Positions 1 to 8,903 of a stretch of DNA of 64,000 nucleotides are shown here, one piece after another. Where the stretch lies: the NCBI GenBank assembly GCA_964584665.1, contig CAZPAO010000008.1, positions 1 to 64,000 on the forward strand, read 5' to 3'. The notes under the pieces were generated by a model. That model saw only the letters and a program-made list of their open reading frames with translations, was not told the DNA's origin and did no database searches. The position numbers and the translations under genes are program-made. Positions within the stretch are counted from its first letter, which is position 1; the number at the start of each line of letters is the position of its first letter. This stretch comes from DASUBN01 sp964584665. GTDB lineage: Bacteria; Pseudomonadota; Gammaproteobacteria; Natronospirales; REEB76.

Positions 1-829
<829 letters not shown>

Positions 830-897
830 GCGGCCCCCGGCTGTTAGAATGCATCTACTATACGTTCCTGAACGCCCCTCCGCAGCACGAAACCCCC

Positions 898-2082
898 ATG
901 TCCCTGCCGCCGCTCATCCTGAGGAAGAACGAGGACCGCCGTCTGCGCGCGGGACACCTGTGGGTGTTCAGCAACGAGGTGGACATCGCCCGCACGCCCC
1001 TCAAGGCCTTCCAGCCGGGGGACCTGGTGGAGATCCAGTCCGCCAGCGGCCACGCCATCGGCAGCGGTTATGTGAACCCGAACTCGCTCATCGCGGCGCG
1101 GATACTGTCGCGCGACCCACAGCACCTGCCGGACCGTTCGCTCTTGGTGCACCGGCTGAACATCGCCCTCTCGCTCAGGGAGCGGCTGTATCCGAAACCC
1201 TATTACCGCCTGGCCTTCGGCGAGTCCGACGGGTTGCCGGGTCTGGTGGTGGATCGCTACGGCGACGTGCTGGTGGCCCAGATCACCACCGCCGGCATGG
1301 AGCGTATGAAGGCAGACGTGGTGGCGGCCCTTGAGAAAGTGGTTAAGCCCGCCGCGATACTGTTCCGCAACGATGTGGGCATCCGCGAGCTGGAGGGTTT
1401 GCCGCTCTACACCGAGACGGCGCTGGGCACCTTGCCAGCCACGGTGAAGGTCGAGGAGCACGGTCTCAAGTTCGAGGCGCCCCTGGAAGGAGGGCAGAAG
1501 ACCGGCTGGTTCTACGACCAGCACGACAACCGCGCGCGCCTGTTGCGCTATGTGAAAGGCCAGCGGGTGCTGGATGTGTGCAGCTACGTGGGTGGCTGGA
1601 GCGTGCAGGCGGCGGCCCACGGCGCGGCTGAGGCCGTGGCAGTGGACAGCTCGGCCCAGGCTTTGGAGTGGGTGCAGAAGAACGCAGCCGCCAACGGCGT
1701 GAGCGTGGCCACGATCCACGGTGATGCCTTCGATACCCTCAGGGACCTGAAGGAGAACGGCGAGAAGTTCGGCGTGGTGGTGCTGGATCCCCCCGCCTTC
1801 GTGAAGCGCCGCAAGGACCTGGCGGCGGGCAGCGATGCCTATCGCCGCTTGAACCAGCTGGCCATGCAGTTGCTGGAGCGGGATGGGATGCTCATTTCCT
1901 GCTCATGTTCCCACCACATGGGCGAGGCAGACCTACTGGGCGCCATCCAGACCGCTGCGCGGCACTTAGGAAGGGATGCCCAGGTGCTGGAGCGGGGCAT
2001 GCAGGCGCCGGACCATCCGGTGCACCCGGCCATCCCCGAGACCGCCTATCTCAAGGCCTTCTACGTCCGCGTAATAGCTTGA
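898..2082 (+). CDS. rlmI: 23S rRNA (cytosine-C5) methyltransferase RlmI-like
   Basis: A 394-residue class I SAM-dependent methyltransferase. An N-terminal PUA-type RNA-binding segment (about residues 1-75, including RRLRAGHLWVFSNEV) precedes a linker domain with FGESDGLPGLVVDRYGD. The Rossmann SAM-binding domain begins near residue 222 (VLDVCSYVGGWSVQAA); the motif LDPPAFVKRRKD and the cysteine motif SCSCSHHM near residue 335 fit the m5C RNA methyltransferase mechanism. RlmI in E. coli modifies C1962 of 23S rRNA; length and domain order match. It stands alone, divergent from the DUF255 gene and 56 bp before lgt. Specific position of modification is inferred from family. Confidence 0.9.
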   Translation: MSLPPLILRKNEDRRLRAGHLWVFSNEVDIARTPLKAFQPGDLVEIQSASGHAIGSGYVNPNSLIAARILSRDPQHLPDRSLLVHRLNIALSLRERLYPKPYYRLAFGESDGLPGLVVDRYGDVLVAQITTAGMERMKADVVAALEKVVKPAAILFRNDVGIRELEGLPLYTETALGTLPATVKVEEHGLKFEAPLEGGQKTGWFYDQHDNRARLLRYVKGQRVLDVCSYVGGWSVQAAAHGAAEAVAVDSSAQALEWVQKNAAANGVSVATIHGDAFDTLRDLKENGEKFGVVVLDPPAFVKRRKDLAAGSDAYRRLNQLAMQLLERDGMLISCSCSHHMGEADLLGAIQTAARHLGRDAQVLERGMQAPDHPVHPAIPETAYLKAFYVRVIA

Positions 2083-2138
2083 GCTTTCCCGGGGAGGGGA
2101 GACCTAGGGGCTGGTATGTCGTTTAAAATGACACCCCT

Positions 2139-2993
2139 ATGATGATCTACCCGAATATCGACCCCATCGCCGTCTCCCTCGGCACCTGGCATCCCTTCGG
2201 CCACCTCATCCAGCCCGCGATCCACTGGTACGGCATCACGTACCTCGTCGGCTTCCTGGGTGGCTACTGGTGCATGTACATCCGCAGCAAGCGGCCGGAC
2301 AGCGGCTGGAACTCGCTGCAGCTGCAGGACCTCCTGTTCTACGTGGCGCTCGGCGTGGTGCTGGGCGGACGCACCGGCTACATGCTGTTCTACAACTGGG
2401 ACGGCCTGAAGCAGGACCCCTTGAGCTTCTTTTACGTCTGGCAGGGGGGCATGTCCTTCCACGGCGGGCTCCTGGGCGTGATGCTGGCCATGGGGTTCTA
2501 CGCGCGATCGCAGAAGCGCCGCTTCTTCGACGTGATGGATTTCATCGCCCCGGTGGTGCCCATCGGCCTGGGTGCCGGGCGTCTCGGCAACTTCATCAAT
2601 GGCGAACTCTGGGGCAAGGTCACGGACCTGCCCTGGGGTATGCAGTTGGATTGCACCCAGGAACGTTTCTGGTATTACTGCGGGGACTTGCGTTCCGGCT
2701 ACAGCTTACCGCACCACCCCTCCCAGCTCTATGAGCTGCTGCTGGAAGGCGTGGTGATGTTCACGGTGCTGTGGCTATTCTCCAGCAAGCCGCGTCCGCG
2801 CATGGCGGTCTCGGGGCTGTTCGCGCTCTTGTACGGCTCGTTCCGCTTCATAGTCGAGTTCGTGCGCATGCCGGACCAGCAGATCGGCTACCTGGCCTTC
2901 GATTGGATCACCATGGGCCAGATCCTCTCGCTGCCGCTCATCGCCGCGGGTGTGATACTCCTGGTGCTGGCGTACCGGCGTAAACCCGCATGA
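2139..2993 (+). CDS. lgt: Prolipoprotein diacylglyceryl transferase
   Basis: A 284-residue polytopic inner-membrane enzyme that transfers a diacylglyceryl group from phosphatidylglycerol to the lipobox cysteine of prolipoproteins. The Lgt signature GAGRLGNFINGELWG is present around residues 145-160, preceded by GGMSFHGGLLG; about seven hydrophobic segments are visible. Two tandem ATG codons (2139 and 2142) make the first residue ambiguous. The stop overlaps thyA by 4 bp (ATGA), the same lgt-thyA pairing found in many proteobacteria. Several predicted lipoproteins in the window (RlpA, MltB, LolB, SurA, others) would be substrates. Confidence 0.97.
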   Translation: MMIYPNIDPIAVSLGTWHPFGHLIQPAIHWYGITYLVGFLGGYWCMYIRSKRPDSGWNSLQLQDLLFYVALGVVLGGRTGYMLFYNWDGLKQDPLSFFYVWQGGMSFHGGLLGVMLAMGFYARSQKRRFFDVMDFIAPVVPIGLGAGRLGNFINGELWGKVTDLPWGMQLDCTQERFWYYCGDLRSGYSLPHHPSQLYELLLEGVVMFTVLWLFSSKPRPRMAVSGLFALLYGSFRFIVEFVRMPDQQIGYLAFDWITMGQILSLPLIAAGVILLVLAYRRKPA

Positions 2994-3784
2994 AGCAGTA
3001 TCTGGACCTGATGCGCCGGGTACGGGACGAGGGCGCCCGGAAGTCCGACCGCACCGGCACCGGCACCCGCTCCGTGTTCGGCCACCAGATGCGTTTCGAC
3101 CTTGCAGCCGGCTTCCCGGCGGTGACTACCAAGAAGCTGCACTTCCGCTCCATCATCCATGAGCTGCTCTGGTTCCTGAAGGGCGAGACCAACATCCGCT
3201 ACCTCAAGGAGAACGGCGTCAGCATCTGGGACGAGTGGGCCGACGAGAAGGGCGACCTGGGGCCGGTGTACGGCTACCAGTGGCGCTCCTGGCCTGCGCC
3301 GGATGGCCGTCACATCGACCAGATCACCAAGGTGATGGAGCAGCTGAAGAAGACGCCGGATTCCCGCCGCATCATCGTCAGCGCCTGGAACGTGGCGGAC
3401 CTGGATCGCATGGCCCTGCAGCCCTGCCACGCCTTCTTCCAGTTCTACGTGGCGGAGGGCAGGCTCTCCTGCCAGATGTACCAGCGCAGCGCCGACATCT
3501 TCCTGGGGGTGCCCTTCAACATCGCTTCCTACGCCTTGCTCACCCACATGGTGGCGCAGCAGGCGGAGCTGGAAGCGGGTGACTTCGTCTGGACCGGCGG
3601 CGACTGCCACCTCTACAGCAATCACATGCAGCAGGTGGAGGAGCAGCTGAAGCGCGAACCGAAGCCTTTGCCCAGGCTCGTCATCAAGCGCAAGCCGGAC
3701 TCGATATTCGACTACAAGTTCGAGGATTTCGAGATCGCGGGTTATGAATCCCATCCAGCTATAAAAGCCCCGGTCGCTGTCTAA
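2990..3784 (+). CDS. thyA: Thymidylate synthase
   Basis: A 264-residue protein, the same length as E. coli ThyA, that methylates dUMP to dTMP with methylene-tetrahydrofolate. The catalytic cysteine lies at residue 146 in the motif LQPCHAFFQFYV; RSDRTGTGT-type phosphate binding and QRSADIFLGVPFNIASYA are also conserved. It overlaps lgt by ATGA, implying translational coupling. folA, which regenerates tetrahydrofolate from the dihydrofolate made here, lies 3.6 kb downstream on the same strand but is separated by a terminator and unrelated genes. Confidence 0.98.
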   Translation: MKQYLDLMRRVRDEGARKSDRTGTGTRSVFGHQMRFDLAAGFPAVTTKKLHFRSIIHELLWFLKGETNIRYLKENGVSIWDEWADEKGDLGPVYGYQWRSWPAPDGRHIDQITKVMEQLKKTPDSRRIIVSAWNVADLDRMALQPCHAFFQFYVAEGRLSCQMYQRSADIFLGVPFNIASYALLTHMVAQQAELEAGDFVWTGGDCHLYSNHMQQVEEQLKREPKPLPRLVIKRKPDSIFDYKFEDFEIAGYESHPAIKAPVAV

Positions 3785-3827
3785 GTTTTACATATGGCCG
3801 GGCTGTCATGTCGGCGTGCGCATACAT

Positions 3828-3845
3828 CTGTCACCCAGCGGTCAT
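3828..3845 (+). promoter_or_regulatory. Pho-box-like direct repeat upstream of phosphoesterase
   Basis: Two heptamers, CTGTCAC and CGGTCAT, are separated by 4 bp, the 7-4-7 layout of a PhoB box (consensus CTGTCAT, four bases, CTGTCA[C/T]). A further CTGTCAT occurs at 3803-3809 but at an 18-bp gap, outside the normal 11-bp phase. The site sits about 94 bp upstream of a predicted secreted phosphoesterase, a plausible phosphate-starvation target. No convincing -10 element was found at the expected distance, so the call is tentative. Confidence 0.4.
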
Positions 3846-3938
3846 CCCGGCTACACGCATGTTTAATCTCCTGCTCCTAGATTGTGACGCTCAAGACCCC
3901 TCGTGGGTCCGCCTCTTCATCTGAACCGGGAGCAGAAC

Positions 3939-5585
3939 ATGAAGAAGATACTGTGTGCCGCCGCCGCATTCGCCGTGACGGCCGGCCTCGCTGCCTGCAA
4001 TGGCGGCACCGATTTCTCCGCCCAGACGCCAGTGGATGACCTCAAGACCGCCACCCCCATCAAGCACCTCGTAGTGATCTACGGCGAGAACGTCTCCTTC
4101 GACCACTACTACGGGACCTATCCCACCGCTACCAACCCGGTCGGTGAGCCGCAGTTCACCGCGAAGGCCGGTACCCCCGCGATCCGCGGCTTCACCCCGG
4201 CACTGCTCAACAACAACCCTAACCTGACCAACGCCGCCAATGGCACCGGCGTGAGCAATCCCTTCCGCCTGGACCGTAGCCAGGCCGCCACCGCCGACAT
4301 GAACCATGACTACACGGCCGAGCAGCTGGCCTACGACAACGGCGCCGCCGACCTGTTCCCGAAGTTCACCGGCACCGCCGAGACGGGTGGCACCGGTGCT
4401 TTCGGCACCACCGGCCTCGTGATGGGCTACTACGACGGCAACACCGTGACGGCCCTGTGGAACTACTCCCAGCACTTCGCCATGAGCGACAACGCCTACA
4501 GCGACCAGTACGGCCCTTCGACGCCCGGCGCCATCAATGTGATCGCGGGCCAGACCAACGGCTTCGTGCTGGGCAAGAGTTCGTTCCCGGGTGAGTTCAT
4601 CGATGACGGGCAGGGCGGCCTGACCCTCACCGGTGACATCGATCCCACTGGCGACCCCTGCTCCAGCACCACCGACTTCGGCTCCTTCTCCGGCAAGAAC
4701 ATCGGCGACCTGCTGAACGACCAGGGCGTGACCTGGGGCTGGTTCGAGGGTGGTTTCAGCCTGAGCGTGATGAACTCCAACGGCAGTACCGGTTGCGGCC
4801 GCACCACCACCTCCAGCGTGACCAACGCGACCAAGGTGGACTACATCCCGCATCACCAGCCGTTCCAGTACTACGCCTCCACCGCCAATCTGAAGCACCT
4901 GCGCCCGAACTCGCCGAACACCATCGGCATCAAGGGCGACCAGGGCAACCACCAGTACGACCTGACGGACTTCTTCGCCGCAGTGAAGGCCGGCAATTAT
5001 CCCGCCGTGTCCTTCCTCAAGGCTTCCGGCTTCCAGGACGCCCATGCCGGCTACTCCGACCCGCTGGATGAGCAGACCTTCGTCACCGAGGTGATCAACT
5101 TCCTCGAGCAACAGCCGGACTGGAAGAGCACCGCGGTGCTGATCGTGTATGACGACTCCGACGGCTGGTATGACCACCAGTTCGCCACGGTCGGCAACGG
5201 CTCCTTCGACGCCACCGTGGACCAGCTCACGGCCTCCGGCGCCTGCGGCGTGAAGGGCACCACTGCCCAGGCCGACGGCGTGGCCGGCAAGGGTGCCGTG
5301 AACGGCCGCTGCGGCCCCGGCGCGCGCCAGCCCTTCCTGGTGGTCTCGCCTTACGCCAAGGCCAACTTCGTGGACCACACGCTCATCACCCAGGCCTCGG
5401 TGGTACGCTTCATCGAGGACAACTGGCTGGGCGGCAAGCGTCTAGGCGGCGGCTCCTTCGATGCCAGCTCGGGCAGCATCGACGGCATGTTCGACTTCGC
5501 CGGCGGCGCCAAGAACCCGGTGCTATTCCTGGACACGGACCTCGGCACGCCGGTGACGACGCCGTCTTCCGACCTGCCCAAGTGA
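3939..5585 (+). CDS. Secreted phosphoesterase (phospholipase C/AcpA family), predicted lipoprotein
   Basis: A 548-residue enzyme. I start it at ATG 3939, because GGGAG lies just upstream and the protein then begins with a clean type II signal peptide (MKKILCAAAAFAVTAGLAAC, cysteine 20). The mature part opens with PIKHLVVIYGENVSFDHYYG, the metal-binding signature of the PF04185 phosphoesterase family, and also has SDQYGPSTPGAIN and a C-terminal YDDSDGWYDHQ motif. The family includes phospholipases C and acid phosphatases such as AcpA; substrate cannot be read from sequence. A Pho-box-like site upstream and a strong terminator downstream suggest a single-gene unit. Confidence 0.85.
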   Translation: MKKILCAAAAFAVTAGLAACNGGTDFSAQTPVDDLKTATPIKHLVVIYGENVSFDHYYGTYPTATNPVGEPQFTAKAGTPAIRGFTPALLNNNPNLTNAANGTGVSNPFRLDRSQAATADMNHDYTAEQLAYDNGAADLFPKFTGTAETGGTGAFGTTGLVMGYYDGNTVTALWNYSQHFAMSDNAYSDQYGPSTPGAINVIAGQTNGFVLGKSSFPGEFIDDGQGGLTLTGDIDPTGDPCSSTTDFGSFSGKNIGDLLNDQGVTWGWFEGGFSLSVMNSNGSTGCGRTTTSSVTNATKVDYIPHHQPFQYYASTANLKHLRPNSPNTIGIKGDQGNHQYDLTDFFAAVKAGNYPAVSFLKASGFQDAHAGYSDPLDEQTFVTEVINFLEQQPDWKSTAVLIVYDDSDGWYDHQFATVGNGSFDATVDQLTASGACGVKGTTAQADGVAGKGAVNGRCGPGARQPFLVVSPYAKANFVDHTLITQASVVRFIEDNWLGGKRLGGGSFDASSGSIDGMFDFAGGAKNPVLFLDTDLGTPVTTPSSDLPK

Positions 5586-5600
5586 TGCAGGCATGACCGT

Positions 5601-5635
5601 ACGGGCCTCCGCTCCGCGGAGGCCCGTCTCTTTTT
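5601..5635 (+). terminator. Rho-independent terminator after phosphoesterase
   Basis: A perfect 12-bp stem (ACGGGCCTCCGC paired with GCGGAGGCCCGT) with a three-base loop is followed by CTCTTTTT, 15 bp after the phosphoesterase stop codon. Confidence 0.92.
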
Positions 5636-5646
5636 GAGGTGAAGGC

Positions 5647-6993
5647 ATGGGTCCGGTGAGCGGGAAGATCGCGGGCATCCTCTGCGTGCTGCTGGCGGCG
5701 GGTTTGCTGCTGCGTTATGCCGAAGGCGCCTCCTTTAGGGACCCGGGGATGAACCCGCATCCGGTGGCTCTGCAGCGTCCCCATGACGGACCCCTGAGCG
5801 CCGTTGCCCTGCTGGGCCAGCGCATATTCCATGACCCCAGCCTATCCGCCTCGGGCAAGATGTCCTGCGCTTCCTGCCACAGCCCAGAGCATGCCTACGG
5901 TCCGCCGGACGGTGAGCCGGTGCGGCATGGCGGTGCGGACGGTTCCCTGCAGGGCAACCGCGCCGTGCCCAGCCTGCGCTACCTCTACCGGACGCCGAAC
6001 TTCAGCATCGGCCCGGACGTGAACGAAGCGGAGAACGTGGATCTCAACAAGCTGGCCGTCCAGTCCCAGGGCACGGTGCGGGCCGTGAAGACGGCGGGGA
6101 GCGTCGCCGCTCCCGCGATGGTCCCCCAGGGAGGATTGTTCTGGGACGGGCGTGCCAACACTTTCCAGACCCAGGCCATGGGGCCGCTCTTGAATCCGGC
6201 GGAGATGGCCAACCGGGACACGGCGGAAGCGGCCGCGCGACTGCGCAAAGCACCCTATGTGGAGAGCTTCGCGCAACTCTTCGGTCCGGGTGTGCTCAAG
6301 GATCCGGCCCGGCTGCTGGATGAGGCCATGTTCGCAGTTGCCCGCTACGAGGTGGAAGACCCCTCGTTCCATCCCTACAGCAGCAAGTACGACTACTGGT
6401 TGGAAGGGAAGGCTGCACTCACGGCGGAGGAACTGCGCGGCCTCAGGCTCTTCGACGACAAGACCAAGGCCAATTGCGCCGGCTGCCACGTGGACAGGCC
6501 GGGCAGGGATGGCCTGCCGCCACTCTTCACCGACTTCCAATACGAGGCCCTCGGCGTGCCACGCAATGCGGACCTCTCGGTGGATCGGGACCTGCGTTAT
6601 TACGACCTGGGGCTCTGCGGCCCGCAGCGCGCGGACATCCGCGGTCAGACCCAGTACTGCGGGATGTTCCGCACGCCCTCGCTGCGCAACACCTCCACCC
6701 GCAAGGTGTTCTTCCACAACGGCGCCTACCACGACCTGAAGGACGTGCTGGCGTTCTACGCGTTCCGGGACGTGCAGCCGGACAAGATCTACCCGAAGGG
6801 GCCGGATGGCCGGGTGCGGAAGTTCGATGACGTGCCCGCGGCCTATCTCGGCAACGTGGACGTGATGGACGCGCCTCTGGACCGCAAGCCAGGGCAGCTT
6901 CCGGCCATGAGCGACGCGGACATACGGGACATCATCGCCTTCCTCAAGACCCTGGACGATGGCTACCGGCCGGAGCAGCTGGCGGCCCGGTGA
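5647..6993 (+). CDS. Di-heme cytochrome c peroxidase family protein
   Basis: A 448-residue protein with an N-terminal hydrophobic segment (about residues 7-23) that would export or anchor it in the periplasm. Two heme c attachment motifs are visible: CASCH at residues 74-78 and CAGCH at 277-281, the spacing of bacterial cytochrome c peroxidases and MauG-like enzymes. The region MFRTPSLRNTSTRKVFFHNG fits the C-terminal domain of this family. It follows the phosphoesterase terminator by 12 bp, so it needs its own promoter or relies on read-through. Whether it reduces hydrogen peroxide or oxidises another substrate is unknown. Confidence 0.88.
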   Translation: MGPVSGKIAGILCVLLAAGLLLRYAEGASFRDPGMNPHPVALQRPHDGPLSAVALLGQRIFHDPSLSASGKMSCASCHSPEHAYGPPDGEPVRHGGADGSLQGNRAVPSLRYLYRTPNFSIGPDVNEAENVDLNKLAVQSQGTVRAVKTAGSVAAPAMVPQGGLFWDGRANTFQTQAMGPLLNPAEMANRDTAEAAARLRKAPYVESFAQLFGPGVLKDPARLLDEAMFAVARYEVEDPSFHPYSSKYDYWLEGKAALTAEELRGLRLFDDKTKANCAGCHVDRPGRDGLPPLFTDFQYEALGVPRNADLSVDRDLRYYDLGLCGPQRADIRGQTQYCGMFRTPSLRNTSTRKVFFHNGAYHDLKDVLAFYAFRDVQPDKIYPKGPDGRVRKFDDVPAAYLGNVDVMDAPLDRKPGQLPAMSDADIRDIIAFLKTLDDGYRPEQLAAR

Positions 6994-7042
6994 AGCGGGG
7001 TGCTGGTGTAAGATAGCGCGCTCCCAACGTGCGCGGTATCCG

Positions 7043-7381
7043 ATGGATAGCATCAGCTGGCAGGACTTCGAGAAGGTTGAACTCAGGGTCGGCACCGTGG
7101 TGGAGGCCGAACCCTTCCCCGAGGCGCGCAAGCCCGCCTACAAACTCACCGTGGATTTCGGCCCCGAGATCGGCCTCAAGCGCTCATCGGTGCAGATCAC
7201 CGTGCACTACACCCTGGATGAACTGAAGGGCCGGCAGGTGGTGGGAGTGATCAACTTCCCGGCCAAGCGCATCGGTCCCTTCATGTCCGAGTGCCTCATC
7301 ACCGGGTTCTACCGGGAGGACGGCAGCGTCATCCTGGCGGTGCCGGATAAGGCCGTGCCCAACGGAGCCAAGCTCGGATGA
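7043..7381 (+). CDS. csaA: CsaA-type tRNA-binding domain protein
   Basis: A 112-residue protein consisting of a single OB-fold tRNA-binding domain (WQDFEKVELRVGTVVEAEPF, then RSSVQITVHYT and VINFPAKRIGPFMSE), the size and composition of CsaA/Trbp111-like proteins. In Bacillus CsaA has been described as an export-associated chaperone; the fold binds tRNA or peptides. I start at ATG 7043 since translation from further upstream adds non-conserved residues. Its stop overlaps the folA start by ATGA, suggesting co-translation. Confidence 0.9.
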   Translation: MDSISWQDFEKVELRVGTVVEAEPFPEARKPAYKLTVDFGPEIGLKRSSVQITVHYTLDELKGRQVVGVINFPAKRIGPFMSECLITGFYREDGSVILAVPDKAVPNGAKLG

Positions 7382-7869
7382 TCGTGTCCCAGATCGTGGC
7401 GGTCGGCCGCCGGAACGAGATCGGCAAGGACGGGGCCATGCCCTGGCACCTGCCGGCGGACCTCAGGCACTTCAAGGCCAACACCCTCGGCAAGCCCGTG
7501 CTCATGGGCAGGAAGACCCTAGCTGCCATCGGCCGCCCTCTGCCGGAGCGGCGCAACCTGATATTGACCCGCGATGCCGGCTTCAAGGCGGCGGGCTGCG
7601 AGACGGTGACGAGTCTGGAGCAGGCTCTCTCGCTGGCGGCGCCGGCTGAGGAGTTGATGGTGATCGGCGGGGGCGAGGTGTATCGCCTCGCCTGGGGCCG
7701 CACCGACCGCATCTACCTGACGCGCATCGAGGCGGACGTGGAGGGGGCGGACACCTTCTTCCCGGAACTGGACCCGCAGGAATGGCGGGAGACGGGGCGG
7801 GACGGCCACAAGGCCGATGCCAAGAACCCTTACGACTATTCTTTCCTGACCTACGAACGCCGCAGATAG
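7378..7869 (+). CDS. folA: Dihydrofolate reductase
   Basis: A 163-residue NADPH-dependent enzyme reducing dihydrofolate to tetrahydrofolate. Conserved elements include IVAVGRRNEIGKDGAMPWHLPADL with the active-site tryptophan-histidine-leucine-proline segment and acidic aspartate, VLMGRKTLAAIGRPLP for cofactor binding, and VIGGGEVYRLAW. It overlaps csaA by 4 bp. Its 3' end overlaps the convergent sulfotransferase gene by 19 bp, so the two genes share coding DNA on opposite strands. Confidence 0.97.
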   Translation: MIVSQIVAVGRRNEIGKDGAMPWHLPADLRHFKANTLGKPVLMGRKTLAAIGRPLPERRNLILTRDAGFKAAGCETVTSLEQALSLAAPAEELMVIGGGEVYRLAWGRTDRIYLTRIEADVEGADTFFPELDPQEWRETGRDGHKADAKNPYDYSFLTYERRR

Positions 7870-8903
7870 GCGCCCAGCGGCGCCAGCATCCCGATCTCAG
7901 CGCAGAGCTTCTCGGCGAACTTCATCCCCGCGTCGATCTCGGCGCCCATCTCCCTCCGGCTCTGCTTCAGCTCCTCGTCCCGGGCGGCACGGTCATAAGC
8001 GCGCGCCGGGTTCTTGGCATAGCCCTTCATCAGCGGACCGGCGACCGCATCCGCGGCCCGGGACGTATCCAGCCCCAGGAAGCCGCCCGTGCGGGTGATT
8101 GAAGCGACCGGGTCCGCCAGCAGTGCCTCGAAGTCGCAGCGTTGCACCCGCTCTCCGTGCTGCCGCGCAGCCTGTTCGAAGTGCAGCATGGCCGTGAGCC
8201 AGTTGACGGCGAACTGCTGGGCGTCGCTCATGGCGTATAGGCGCAGGTCGGTGCGGCCGGTGAGGGCATGTAGGTCCTTCAGCCAGGCCTGGGCGTAGAA
8301 ACGGCCGTTGTGGCGCACGTCTTCCTTGCGCAGCATCACGGTGAGCCAGGTCTCGAGATCGGTATGCATGAGCACCGCCTTGGAACCGGGCGAGCGTTCC
8401 AGGAACGGCGCCAACAGGTTGCCGCAGGCGCTGGTGGCCTTGAGGACGGCCCGGTCCCCGGGGCGGTAGACGCGGGATATCAGTGCGAGTACCACATCGA
8501 AACACCTGTCCCAGCCGGCGGCATCCAGGCGCGCCGCGGCCTGTGGCAGCTCGCGCCGCTCCACGGCGAGAGCCAAGGGCAGCAGTGGCTCACGCAGCGG
8601 CAGGCAACCGGGCGACTCCGCCAGGAGGCGTGAGAGCAGGGTGGAACCGCAGTGGCTCACGTGGAAGATGGCATGGGGTGCGGGATCGGGCTTGAGGTCG
8701 GCGCAGCGCTCCAGGATCCGGTCCAGCGTGAGCCAGACTCCCAGGCTCTCGCGGGTATAGGCGCGGTTATCCAGGAAGGAAGCGCGCCGGTAGCTCGCCT
8801 CGTCGAACTTCACCACCAACCCGCGGCGGTTGATGAAGTCCACGTCCTGCCACAGGAAATCCGGGCTGCTGCCCAGGCCCCGGATGAAATCTTCAGGAGT
8901 CAC
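7851..8903 (-). CDS. Sulfotransferase-family protein, last gene of the kynurenine operon
   Basis: A 350-residue soluble protein with a P-loop-like PAPS-binding motif IFHVSHCGSTLLSRLLAES near residue 95-115, followed by LREPLLPL, features of the bacterial sulfotransferase superfamily. A basic/serine element (AVLKATSACGNLLAPFLERS) could be the 3'-phosphate-binding region. It starts with GTG at 8903, overlapping the kmo stop by 4 bp (GTGA), so it is probably translated with the kynurenine genes. No published role in tryptophan degradation is known to me; a hydroxylated kynurenine derivative is a possible acceptor but this is speculation. Confidence 0.75.
   Translation of the reverse strand: MTPEDFIRGLGSSPDFLWQDVDFINRRGLVVKFDEASYRRASFLDNRAYTRESLGVWLTLDRILERCADLKPDPAPHAIFHVSHCGSTLLSRLLAESPGCLPLREPLLPLALAVERRELPQAAARLDAAGWDRCFDVVLALISRVYRPGDRAVLKATSACGNLLAPFLERSPGSKAVLMHTDLETWLTVMLRKEDVRHNGRFYAQAWLKDLHALTGRTDLRLYAMSDAQQFAVNWLTAMLHFEQAARQHGERVQRCDFEALLADPVASITRTGGFLGLDTSRAADAVAGPLMKGYAKNPARAYDRAARDEELKQSRREMGAEIDAGMKFAEKLCAEIGMLAPLGAYLRRS

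Noticed and set aside
3891..5378. Minus-strand frame of 495 codons opposite the phosphoesterase
   Set aside because: The plus-strand gene has signal peptide, ribosome binding site and family motifs; the minus frame is compositionally an antisense shadow.
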